NCBI RefSeq assembly: GCF_005848555.1
Contig: NZ_CP040518.1
Span: 1,177,001 to 1,241,000, forward strand
Origin: Blautia sp. SC05B48
Lineage (GTDB): Bacteria; Bacillota; Clostridia; Lachnospirales; Lachnospiraceae
DNA length: 64,000 nucleotides
Direction of reading: 5' to 3'
Shown here: one piece after another, positions 51,453-60,482 of the stretch
Layout of the letters: each line of letters opens with the position of its first letter
Numbering within the stretch: position 1 is the stretch's first letter
Made by a program: the position numbers and the translations under genes
Notes under the pieces: model-generated
Databases searched by the model: none
What the model saw: only the letters and a program-made list of their open reading frames with translations
Told to the model about the DNA's origin: nothing

Positions 51453-51832
51453 TGGAACACTTCCTGCCGGATCTGGATTATGAGCTGTCTCACATTCTGC
51501 ACTTTTCTAGTACGTTCAGACACTTTTTTCCACCTGAATACTACCAACACACACCCTTACATAATCCCCCTGTTTTGAACACTTCCCAGTCTGTGCGGTC
51601 ATCATTTGTCTCATTTTCTACACTTTTTGGGGGCTTTCAGACACTTTTTGTTAGAGCATTCGCTGATATTCCGTAGAGTATTTACCAAAGTTTCCACTTT
51701 TGAACACATTTTCCATCTGAATACACCTGGCATACACCCTTTATATACTCCCCTGTTTTGAACACATCCCTGCCCGTGCGGTCATTATTTGTCTCATTTT
51801 CTGCACTTTTCGGGTACTTACGAACACTTCTG
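51453..51832 (-). repeat. 183-bp-period degenerate tandem repeats upstream of metK
   Basis: 51525-51650 and 51708-51832 align at a constant 183-bp offset (shared blocks include TCTGAATA, TGTTTTGAACAC, GTGCGGTCATNATTTGTC and CACTTTT). A third, weaker copy of the last part lies at about 51453-51526. Each copy carries AAGTGTTC or AAGTGTCTGAA elements on the minus strand; similar words occur inside the sortase gene. The interval 51373-51817 holds no gene. It may be a regulatory leader, a duplicated end of the sortase gene, or protein-binding iterons. Confidence 0.65.
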
Positions 51833-52615
51833 ACTCCACACTGCCCCGGAAACCGGCACCGCCAGGACGATGTTCCTGGCACCGCTCCATTCATATGAAC
51901 ACGTGACGAGCGTCAAAACCTTATCGTATATACACTTCAGGTAATCATCTCCGGTTTCGAACACTTCCCTCTGCTTAGCTGCTTTTAAGTACTCCTGCAC
52001 TGCCGCCACATCTGGAAGTTTCTGCTGGAACGGGAACAAATTCCTGTCTGCTTTCAGCACCGTGACAATTCGATATTCCTGAATGCTATCCTCTGTCTGA
52101 AGATAAGCAAAGGGATGCTCCTGATAATATGTTTCATCTGCATAGAAGTCCAGATTTCCGAACATTGCCCCACTGTTCATGTTGTGACCGTAAATGATAA
52201 GGTTCCGACTTTCAGACACTTTGCAGTCTGCCTGTAAAAACAGGCTTCCGTTGATGTCATATTCCTTTTTGTAATTCCGTTTCAGGTAAAACTCCCCATT
52301 CTCCTGTTCGGACTGAAGCACCGGGTAATCGATTCCTGTATCTGGTATCGTCAGCCATCCCTGCACATCCAGGTATTGTTTCCGAAGAGTAACAAGGTCT
52401 ACCGTAGCCACCGGGCATTTTCTTCCAGCTGGTTGGTCTTTCTTTTCAGAGCCTGAGGCTCCCGGAGCTTCCGGCTCCGGGAAATTCCCTTTCAGCTCTG
52501 CCACCAGCTTTTTGTTTTCCATTGGAAGATATACCATGTGGTAAATCAGAAATCCGGCACTTAAGAAAAGAGCAGCAAGACATACCGCTTGAAAAAGTTT
52601 TTTCACGATTTTCAT
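51818..52615 (-). CDS. srtB: class B sortase
   Basis: 265 residues. N-terminal signal anchor (about 8-30), then a sortase domain with the catalytic His in IIYGHNMNSGAMFGNL, Cys in LTLVTCSYEW and Arg in GARNIVLAVPV. The long helix-containing region between the His and Cys strands and TLVTCSYEW are typical of class B. It joins NPxTG-type surface proteins to the cell wall; the adjacent adhesin ends in NPKTGD, so it is the likely substrate. ATG overlaps the previous stop (ATGA). Confidence 0.88.
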   Translation of the reverse strand: MKIVKKLFQAVCLAALFLSAGFLIYHMVYLPMENKKLVAELKGNFPEPEAPGASGSEKKDQPAGRKCPVATVDLVTLRKQYLDVQGWLTIPDTGIDYPVLQSEQENGEFYLKRNYKKEYDINGSLFLQADCKVSESRNLIIYGHNMNSGAMFGNLDFYADETYYQEHPFAYLQTEDSIQEYRIVTVLKADRNLFPFQQKLPDVAAVQEYLKAAKQREVFETGDDYLKCIYDKVLTLVTCSYEWSGARNIVLAVPVSGAVWSQKCS

Positions 52616-53106
52616 CGTTCCTGTCCGGCTTTTCTCTTCTTTGGCTGACTCTTCTGTGTCTGTCCCGGCACAGGCGGTTTCCTTGCTGCTTTCAGGATTG
52701 GTTCTGTTGGAATCTGATTCTGCCTGCAGCCCTTTAAGATTCCGGTCAGGTACGACCGTCCGGGCGGATTAAAGTTCTGCATGTAATCTTTTGTCATGAT
52801 ATAGACAATGGCTTTGATCTCTCTTCCGCCTTTATTCTTGACGGTGATTTCCTGTTTGTCGTAAAAATCAGGATAGCCTTCATAAAGATCCAGGCTCTTT
52901 TCGCAGTCCCCAGTCAGTGACCAGAGGACGCCGTCCACATGGCTTCCCTCTTCCGGGAAGATGGTGGCAAGACCGCTTCCTGCGGCTGCAAAGGTCAGCC
53001 GATACCCCTCCAGGCGGACGGTTTCTACCACCTCCGCCTTTGGGCACCGATATGCCATCTGGTCCAGATCCATGTTGCTTCCATACGCAAAATATAATTG
53101 TTTCAG
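52612..53106 (-). CDS. gamma-glutamylcyclotransferase-like (AIG2) protein
   Basis: About 164 residues. LYFAYGSNMDLDQMAYRCPKA is the nucleotide-like YGSN loop of the cyclotransferase fold, and the catalytic Glu lies in LDLYEGYPDFYDK. The C-terminal 35 residues are a basic tail. No ATG fits: AGGGGG precedes a CTG at 53106 (KQLYFAYG follows), and a GTG at 53148 lies inside the adhesin gene. A CTG start seems likely. Enzymes of this fold release 5-oxoproline from gamma-glutamyl amines; with the amidoligase at 59523 it may remove or recycle an amide-linked modification. See findings. Confidence 0.75.
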   Translation of the reverse strand: MKQLYFAYGSNMDLDQMAYRCPKAEVVETVRLEGYRLTFAAAGSGLATIFPEEGSHVDGVLWSLTGDCEKSLDLYEGYPDFYDKQEITVKNKGGREIKAIVYIMTKDYMQNFNPPGRSYLTGILKGCRQNQIPTEPILKAARKPPVPGQTQKSQPKKRKAGQER

Positions 53107-53107
53107 C

Positions 53108-56100
53108 CTATCTGCCCCCTTTTTTCTTCTTTCTTCTGGATGCCACACCCATGCCGATCAGACCGCCTGTGGAAAGGATCAGGCACAGGGCCGGAATCCA
53201 GAGGTTGATGTCATCGCCTGTTTTCGGGTTACTTACAGACGGGGTGTCCTCCGGAAGCTTCTCGTTCGTCACTTTCTGGATGACTTCAATCACTGGGGTT
53301 TTGTCATCTACATAAGTAAATGTCACTTCATGCTTGGTCTCATCCAGCTGATATCCTTCCGGTGCTTTGGTCTCAACCAGATAATAAGTGGCTGCCTTAT
53401 CAAATTTGCCATCCTTATAAGTTCCGATTGCAAGCAGTCCGCTGGTTGCATGACCGTTTTCATCAGTGGTCAGGGTTTCTACCACTTTGCCATCGGCATC
53501 CCTCAATTCAAATTCCGCACCTTTCAGTGCAGCTCCGGTATCCTTGTCCGTTTTCTCAATGATCAGACGTCCCTTTGCGGTATCATCTTTCATGGCTACC
53601 TTCTGGATCTCTGCGGTGTCTGCCACCTCGAAGGTGATCTCTTCCGAAACGACATAACCGTTTGGAGCCTGCTCTTCTTTCAGGGTGTATTTACCGATTG
53701 GAAGTTTTTCGATATAATGCGGCTCTTTACCGGAAGTCCAGGTTTCTACGATATTGCCATTTTCATCTGTGATGGTCAGTTTGGCTCCTTCAATCTCAGT
53801 ATCTCCGGTAATATCCGTTTTGCTGATCTCCACTTTGGTCACATCATCTTCCATTACCTGTTTCTGGATCTCTACAGTATTCTCCACGGTGAATGTGATG
53901 CTTTCCGCAGTGGCATATCCATCGGCCGGCTTGGTTTCTGTCAGGGTGTACGATTTTCCTACAACCAGTTCTTTGATGATGTGCGGCTCCTTGGTGGATG
54001 TCCATTCCTCAACAACAGCCCCGTTTTCATCCGTCAGCTGTAATCTGGCTCCCGGCAGTTCCTCGCCTGTGGTCAGATCGGTTTTGGAAAGTTCCACGGT
54101 TGTCGGCTCATCTTCAAATACGAACTCATAGGACACTTCTGCTTCTTTGTCTCCCTGGTACTCAAAAACAAATTCCTGTTCTTCTCCGGTGGTGACAAAT
54201 CCATCCGGTGCATACAGCTCCTTCACATAATAGGTTCCGTCAATCGGCAGGTCTGCAATAAAGGAAATCTTTCCATCTACATCTGTTGTTTTTAACTCGA
54301 TCAGGGTATCTGCTTCCATCAGCACCTTTCCAGATGCGGACAGGATGTCGTTCCTAGTGTACAATCCAAAGATGCCGCCTTTTAATACACGGTCGGTATC
54401 CTTTTCTTTCTTCAGGACGTTCACTTTCACCTTCTGGCGGTTGTTCTGCCAGTCCTCATCGTATACGACAACCGGGGTATCCTGATCGCGGTAGGAAAGA
54501 TCTACATATCGTGGTTCTTCATCCAGGATATAACCATATGCTGTGCCTACCTCTTTGACATAATATTTTCCAACCGGAAGGTCAGATACTTCTGCAACAC
54601 CGTTTGCATCGGTAGTTACAGTTGCTACCAGTTCATCCTTGGAATAATAGTCCGGGCTTACGCCATCAGCTGCTTTGATATCTTCGGCAGCACGGATTTC
54701 GAAGGTAACATCTGTCAGGCTTCCTGTAATGTACTCAAAGAAATGTTCCACAACACCTTTGACGTTATCCAGCAGGGTGATCTTATCGAGGAATTCGCCC
54801 TTCTTGTTTACGATCAGCAGTGCTTTCGGTACATGGTCCTGCATTTCCACTTTCTGTATTTCTGCGGTATCCTCGATGGTGAATTTCACATCCGTAGTCT
54901 TTAAATAACCAAGCGGTGCAAGGGATTCACGGAGGATATAGGTTTTTCCAACAGTCAGATATTTGATCACATGAGGCTCATCCTTTACGGAAGTCCAGCT
55001 GTCGATCACGTTTCCATCCTCATCCAGAACAGAAAGGGATGCTCCGTTCAACTCCACGCCTGTGGTCAGATCGGATTTTGTCACCTCGATGGTCGTCGGC
55101 TGGTTCTTCTTAATCGATTTCAGTTTAATGGTCTGGATGTCTTGTCCCTGATAGGTGGCATCAAATTCCAGTACCTCATCAGAGGATACAAAACCGTCCG
55201 GTGCAGAAATTTCTTTTACATAATAAGTTCCAAGCGGCAGGTCCAGGGTGAAGTGTGCCTGTCCCTTTTCATCGCTTGTAATCTCCTGTAATAAGGTGTC
55301 CGCTTTCACGATTACATTGTCACCGGATTTGATCTCATTCTTATTATAAAGACCAAAGACGGCTCCAGCTACCACGCTTCCGATTTCTGCATCCTGTTTT
55401 TCCACGGTGATGCTTACCTTCTGGCGTTCATTGGTAAATGTCACTTCTTCGTCTACAACCAGGGTATCCTGTCCGGCATAGGTAAAGGTTACCTCTTCTC
55501 CTTTGGCATTCCAGGTGTATCCTTCCGGTGCTTTTTTCTCTTCTACACGGTATTTTCCGAGCGGAAGATTCTCGATTACGGCACTTCCGGTTTCATCGGT
55601 CGTTACCGTTGCCACCAGTGTGTCCTTGGCATATTCCAGATAACGGTTGCCGTTCTCATCTGTCTGATGGTCTGCAGTATAGATATCCTCGGAGGCGTAA
55701 ACTTCAAACACGGCTCCTGCAAGGCTGGCTTCCTCATAAGTAAAATCTTTATCAAAACCTTTGACTACTTCGCCTTCTTTGCGGATGGTCAGTCTGCCCT
55801 TAGCTGGGTGGTTCTCAAAATCCACCTCGATGATCAGGTCACCGCTGACCGGATCTTCCTGGTATGCGGTATCACTGTCTACCTTGATTTCCACGGTATT
55901 GGTGCTGTGGGTATATCCATCTGGTGCAGTCACCTCTTCGATGCGGTAATTTCCACAAGCCAGATTCTGTGGCAGGATCAAGTATCCGTTTTCATCCGTA
56001 AAATAGGATTTATGTACCGTAGTGGATGGATAAGTAGTCACTTGTTCTACATATTTCTTGTTATCCAGATCGTATACCTTAAATTCAGTATTCGGAACCA

Positions 56101-59100
56101 GAACAGATTTCTTTGTCTCGTCATCTTTTTTGACGATTTTTAATTTTGCTTCAAACTCTTCGTCCAGAAGCACACGCCATACCTGCGGCTGATCCGGATT
56201 GTTTTCCGAGATCACAACCTTAAAGTCATCGACTGGTTTGAAGTTGTGCGGTGTGGTGGTTTCTCTTACAATGTAGGTTCCGTATGCAAGCGGAATGGAG
56301 CATGCATATCCACGCTCATCTGTGAACATTTCTGTCTGTCCGTCTGCGGTCAGCACGACCGGGGTAGCAGATGCAAAATCATAGGAGCCGTCCTTATTTT
56401 TCTTCAGGCTGCTCTCCAGGTAAGCACGGAATCCCACACCTTTTAACAGATCGGCATCGGTCTTTCCGTTGTTGGCTGCTTTGATGACCTGAAACGGCTG
56501 TTTGATCACATCTTCCAGAGAAGTTGCGGTACGTTCTACCGTGTGAACCAGATCTCCCTCGTCATTGCACTCCAGATCATGTTCTTCCGTGTCTGCCAGA
56601 TATCCGACAGGCGGAGTCAGTTCTTTAACGTAATACTTTCCGAGATAGAGGTCTGCGACTTCTGCATTTCCCTCTGTATCCGTAGTCAGGGTTACAATCT
56701 GTGTTCCTGCCGGGTAAAGAACACCTGTCTGTCCATCTGGATGTACGATATCTTCACGGGCATACAATCCGTAAACAGCACCCTCAAGTGTTGCATCTCC
56801 CTGTGCGGTCTTTCCGGTTTCGGAATCCTCTTTTACCAGTTTGATCTTCGCATTGATCCGCTCATTCTGGAACGTATGGTTGAAAGAAACCGTTGCCTCT
56901 TTGTCTGTGGTGTACTGGAAGGTAAAGGAGTACACATCCTCGCCGTTTCTCACATATCCAGCTGGTGCACCCAGCTCTTTCATGTAGTAGCTGTTGGCGA
57001 TCGGCAGGTCTGCCTGATATACGGCTTTTCCGTCTGTTCCGGTCACTGCTTTCTCAATGAGAGTATCTTTCTTGACCACAATGGTTCCGTCCGCTGCTTT
57101 GATGTCATTTCCGGCATACAGACCATAAGTGCCGCCCGGAAGATATTTCCTGGTTTCTTTATCCTGTTTGTATACACTCACGCTTGCTTTCTGGCGGTCA
57201 TTTTTGAATGTCACGCTTCCCATGACCTTTTCCACATTACTTCCGGCATAGGAAAGGGTGATCTCCTGGCTTTCACCAGTGCATACCAGATTTTGTGGTG
57301 CCTGCATTTCTTTTACCACATATTTCCCCAGATATAGCTTGTCCAGTGTGGCACTTCCGTCATCCCCGGTGGTGAGTCCGGCTTTAACCAGTGCATCTTT
57401 TTTGTAGATGATTGTTCCGTCTGCGGATACAATGTCCTCTGCAGCATAAACGTTGTAAACCGCGCCTTTTTGTTTCTGCTCTGTATAAACAAAGGAAACA
57501 CCATCATCGGTCACCTTTGCTCCGGTCAGGACTTCGCCTAATTTGTAAACGGTCAGGCTTGCCATCTGCTCTGCATCGGTAACGGTCTGTTTTACGGTAT
57601 CCCCGATGACCAGTTTCACATCGTAGGCTTTGGTATCCAGCAGATATCCGTTTGGTACGGAGATTTCTTTCAGGTATACGGTATCCTGTGTTTTGGTGAT
57701 CGTAACGCTGGAAGCTCCGTTGGCATCTGTGGCCGGCATCTTTGTGATCAGGTTCTTTCCATCCTTGTCACTGTAAACGCCATAAACTGCACCTGCGATG
57801 GCTTTGTTGCTCTTACGGTCTTTCTTTACGATCTCCAGAGTTGCCTGTTTTACCCATGATACTTTAAAATCTACATATTTCTCATCGGTCACACCCTCGC
57901 CAAATACCAGGGCAAGGTCCTGTGTCTCGCTTCCGGTTGTGATCTTATAAGCGGAATAATCTTTGATGATGCTTCCCTTCATGGTGACAGACCATTCCCC
58001 TTTGACATCCACTGCCTGTGTCAGCGGTGCAGATAAGTAGAATTTGGTACCGCCGCAGATCTCCACGGATGCACCTGCACTGCTTGTTTTTCCCGTTGTC
58101 ACATTATGCAGTTTGACACCGGACGGCAGCTTCATGGTGATGATCTGCAGTTCGGATGCCTTGAAGGTGATCTCTTCTGTTCTCTGGCTGTTGCCGCTGA
58201 TATATGCGGTAACATCTGCATTGGAGAAACTCATGTCCACTTCCGGTATCTCCGGCTGGCTCATGCAATAATTGTAGAGTTCCATTGCCAGAGCCTGTCC
58301 AGTTGCATTCGTACCGGAAAAAGCGTCACTACTGTTATTGGCATAAGACGCAGCCAGATGGACAATGATAAACTGTTTTCCAGCGGAAAAATCAGGATGT
58401 TTCTCTGAGAAAAATCCATTTTCGCCGGATGCTTTTGTGCCGTAGTAGCATACTTTTGCCAGTGCTTTGCTGTCACCCAGTTTGGTGATCTTATAGACAC
58501 CATCCCCAGGTCCTGCCTTGGATGGCTGCACACAGTAGGCAGTTGCAGACACGTTTCCAAATTTTACGGTATATTTATAAGTTACGTAGGAACCCAGACC
58601 GTAGTCTGCATAATAGTATGCAGCCCCTCTTGTCACATCTACGTCCTGTGTTGCTCTTGTACTGGTATTGACTGCGGTGAATGAAACGGTTTCCCCATCT
58701 TCCATTGCCATCAGGTCAATATCCTGTTCCCCTGCCTGCTCCAGAACATCGCTGAGTGTCAGCCCGGATTCTTCATCGGTTGTATTTTCCGTTTCAGATT
58801 CCTCTAATGCAGCATCAAACTCGGATTCGGAAAGTCCGTCCTGAAATTCGGGTTCTGTTTCTTCCGGTTCTTCTGTTTCAGATTCAGCTGTCTCCGGCTC
58901 AACAATTTCTGTCTCTACAGGCTCTGTCTCAGTTTCTTCCTGCGAGGCAGCTTCCTCATCATCAGAACCTGTATCCTCTTCTGTAACTGCCTGTTCTGTC
59001 TGTGGTTCACTCTGAGACGCTGCCACAGGCTCTTTTACGATCAGGTTTCTCCCAATCTGATAAACCGGGTGGTTCTGGTTGACTGGCTGCACATAATAAA

Positions 59101-59437
59101 CGGCATGGTAAGTGTCTGCATGGCCGGTGCTGAAACTCTCCCCGGCGTCGCTCTCTGCTTTCTGGAATGTCACTTTGACTTTGCTTTCGTCCTTGATTTC
59201 CAGATTCGTGCGGTCACTGGAAACATCAAACTCCTGTCCGACTTCCAGCTCCAGATCGTTGGCTTTTACCACTTCCTCTTCATCCAGCAGATCCTTTACG
59301 GATTCATAAGCTGGCGGTTCTGCCGTTTTCGGCTCTTCCGAAGCATAAACGGTCAACGGTGAAATGACCGTGGATAAGATGGTGACTGCCGCCATCACCC
59401 CTGAAAGGATCCGCCTGAATCGATATTTGCTCTTCAT
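53108..59437 (-). CDS. giant SpaA/Cna-B adhesin with thioester domain and NPKTG signal
   Basis: About 2109 residues from the ATG at 59437 (AAAGAGGTAGAAAAC upstream; the frame opens at 59467). Signal peptide (about 1-35), an acidic Glu/Thr-rich stretch (about 100-240), a thioester-type domain (Cys in TAYCVQPSK, candidate Gln in GKQFIIVHLAA; about 270-410), then by my count 14 SpaA/Cna-B repeats of 85-140 residues, each with a Lys-bearing first strand and an (E/K)xxAPxGY-like end, then NPKTGD, a hydrophobic helix and a RRKKKKGGR tail. The repeats should form intramolecular isopeptide bonds. The thioester domain would bind host surfaces covalently. Sortase B is encoded next door. Confidence 0.9.
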   Translation of the reverse strand: MKSKYRFRRILSGVMAAVTILSTVISPLTVYASEEPKTAEPPAYESVKDLLDEEEVVKANDLELEVGQEFDVSSDRTNLEIKDESKVKVTFQKAESDAGESFSTGHADTYHAVYYVQPVNQNHPVYQIGRNLIVKEPVAASQSEPQTEQAVTEEDTGSDDEEAASQEETETEPVETEIVEPETAESETEEPEETEPEFQDGLSESEFDAALEESETENTTDEESGLTLSDVLEQAGEQDIDLMAMEDGETVSFTAVNTSTRATQDVDVTRGAAYYYADYGLGSYVTYKYTVKFGNVSATAYCVQPSKAGPGDGVYKITKLGDSKALAKVCYYGTKASGENGFFSEKHPDFSAGKQFIIVHLAASYANNSSDAFSGTNATGQALAMELYNYCMSQPEIPEVDMSFSNADVTAYISGNSQRTEEITFKASELQIITMKLPSGVKLHNVTTGKTSSAGASVEICGGTKFYLSAPLTQAVDVKGEWSVTMKGSIIKDYSAYKITTGSETQDLALVFGEGVTDEKYVDFKVSWVKQATLEIVKKDRKSNKAIAGAVYGVYSDKDGKNLITKMPATDANGASSVTITKTQDTVYLKEISVPNGYLLDTKAYDVKLVIGDTVKQTVTDAEQMASLTVYKLGEVLTGAKVTDDGVSFVYTEQKQKGAVYNVYAAEDIVSADGTIIYKKDALVKAGLTTGDDGSATLDKLYLGKYVVKEMQAPQNLVCTGESQEITLSYAGSNVEKVMGSVTFKNDRQKASVSVYKQDKETRKYLPGGTYGLYAGNDIKAADGTIVVKKDTLIEKAVTGTDGKAVYQADLPIANSYYMKELGAPAGYVRNGEDVYSFTFQYTTDKEATVSFNHTFQNERINAKIKLVKEDSETGKTAQGDATLEGAVYGLYAREDIVHPDGQTGVLYPAGTQIVTLTTDTEGNAEVADLYLGKYYVKELTPPVGYLADTEEHDLECNDEGDLVHTVERTATSLEDVIKQPFQVIKAANNGKTDADLLKGVGFRAYLESSLKKNKDGSYDFASATPVVLTADGQTEMFTDERGYACSIPLAYGTYIVRETTTPHNFKPVDDFKVVISENNPDQPQVWRVLLDEEFEAKLKIVKKDDETKKSVLVPNTEFKVYDLDNKKYVEQVTTYPSTTVHKSYFTDENGYLILPQNLACGNYRIEEVTAPDGYTHSTNTVEIKVDSDTAYQEDPVSGDLIIEVDFENHPAKGRLTIRKEGEVVKGFDKDFTYEEASLAGAVFEVYASEDIYTADHQTDENGNRYLEYAKDTLVATVTTDETGSAVIENLPLGKYRVEEKKAPEGYTWNAKGEEVTFTYAGQDTLVVDEEVTFTNERQKVSITVEKQDAEIGSVVAGAVFGLYNKNEIKSGDNVIVKADTLLQEITSDEKGQAHFTLDLPLGTYYVKEISAPDGFVSSDEVLEFDATYQGQDIQTIKLKSIKKNQPTTIEVTKSDLTTGVELNGASLSVLDEDGNVIDSWTSVKDEPHVIKYLTVGKTYILRESLAPLGYLKTTDVKFTIEDTAEIQKVEMQDHVPKALLIVNKKGEFLDKITLLDNVKGVVEHFFEYITGSLTDVTFEIRAAEDIKAADGVSPDYYSKDELVATVTTDANGVAEVSDLPVGKYYVKEVGTAYGYILDEEPRYVDLSYRDQDTPVVVYDEDWQNNRQKVKVNVLKKEKDTDRVLKGGIFGLYTRNDILSASGKVLMEADTLIELKTTDVDGKISFIADLPIDGTYYVKELYAPDGFVTTGEEQEFVFEYQGDKEAEVSYEFVFEDEPTTVELSKTDLTTGEELPGARLQLTDENGAVVEEWTSTKEPHIIKELVVGKSYTLTETKPADGYATAESITFTVENTVEIQKQVMEDDVTKVEISKTDITGDTEIEGAKLTITDENGNIVETWTSGKEPHYIEKLPIGKYTLKEEQAPNGYVVSEEITFEVADTAEIQKVAMKDDTAKGRLIIEKTDKDTGAALKGAEFELRDADGKVVETLTTDENGHATSGLLAIGTYKDGKFDKAATYYLVETKAPEGYQLDETKHEVTFTYVDDKTPVIEVIQKVTNEKLPEDTPSVSNPKTGDDINLWIPALCLILSTGGLIGMGVASRRKKKKGGR

Positions 59438-59522
59438 GTTTTCTACCTCTTTCTTATTTTTCTTCATTTCTCATAAGAACAGCCGGATGTTCCCACCCGG
59501 CCTGTCTGTTCTCGTTATTCTG

Positions 59523-60482
59523 TTATCTTGCGCCCTCTGTCCGTCCTGGCTTCTGCAGACAGGCATAGGTGCTTTTGTCATACCGCCATGCTTTATCGCC
59601 GTCCAGGTTAGCAAGCAGATGCTTTCGCACATTTTTGTATTCGTCCCCGATTAGTCCGAGGCGGAGCAAAAAGGTACGAAACGTAAATGCCGGGTTATCC
59701 CCGATCTCCGTCTTTTTGGCATGGGTACAGGACTGGTTGACCGCCTGTGCGGATATGGCAAGTGCCAGCGTAATGTTTGACCGGACTTTTCCTGCATGGA
59801 GGGTGCTTTCAAAACAACGCCATTCCAGTGTTCCCTTGGAAAAAACAGCATGTAAGTTTAAGGCATAATACCTTGTCCAGTTGTAATGCTCGGAGCTTCC
59901 GTCATTTCCCTCATACCATGCCCTTTTGAATTTTTCCATCGTGATGGTGCTGTTTGGCATCCGGCGGATCTTCTCCAATACCATAGGACGGACTTTCTGG
60001 CAATACTCATCTTCCCTTCTCGTCTGTACATTTAAGGCTTTGAACAGAATATCCTCTTTGCAATACATGATCGTCAGTGCATTTTTCAGACTCCTTGGTG
60101 TATGATTGGATGCGTCCACATGGACATGCATGCCACAGGATGAATTGACAAAAGCACCTGCGTTTTTGACACACCGCACCACTTCCTGGAGTTTCCCCAT
60201 TTCCGAATATTCCAATTTCGGGGATACCATTTCTGTCGAATAATCTCCATCGGCATCTATTACAGTACCATTTGCCAGCCTTTCACAGTCGATACTGCTG
60301 TCCCTTGAAAATTTCCACGTTTTTCCATCTGAATCTTTTACACACCAGGAATCGTAAGAACGGATATGATATGGCTCTGTTCCGAACATTCTTCCAACAG
60401 CGGCAGCCGCGTTGTAACGGCTGATGCCTGTCATCTCAATCTCTGTACCAAAATACTGGTCTTTTAAGTCGATCTGCTTCAC
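59523..60482 (-). CDS. amidoligase (Amidoligase_2 family)
   Basis: 319 residues. The family's conserved Glu and His sites appear in order: FGTEIEMTGISR (about 11-22), STEMVSPKLEY (about 82-92), SCGMHVHVDAS (about 115-125) and LEWRCFESTLHAGK (about 218-231). Amidoligases belong to the glutamine-synthetase-like COOH-NH2 ligases and join amines to carboxylates with ATP. Stop at 59523, ATG overlaps the cytosine methylase gene (ATGA at 60479-60482). It lies 86 bp upstream of the adhesin gene. Confidence 0.85.
   Translation of the reverse strand: MKQIDLKDQYFGTEIEMTGISRYNAAAAVGRMFGTEPYHIRSYDSWCVKDSDGKTWKFSRDSSIDCERLANGTVIDADGDYSTEMVSPKLEYSEMGKLQEVVRCVKNAGAFVNSSCGMHVHVDASNHTPRSLKNALTIMYCKEDILFKALNVQTRREDEYCQKVRPMVLEKIRRMPNSTITMEKFKRAWYEGNDGSSEHYNWTRYYALNLHAVFSKGTLEWRCFESTLHAGKVRSNITLALAISAQAVNQSCTHAKKTEIGDNPAFTFRTFLLRLGLIGDEYKNVRKHLLANLDGDKAWRYDKSTYACLQKPGRTEGAR

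Noticed and set aside
51373-51817. SAM riboswitch in the metK leader
   Set aside because: No SAM-I-like core stems or a following terminator were found; the leader is made of degenerate tandem repeats instead.
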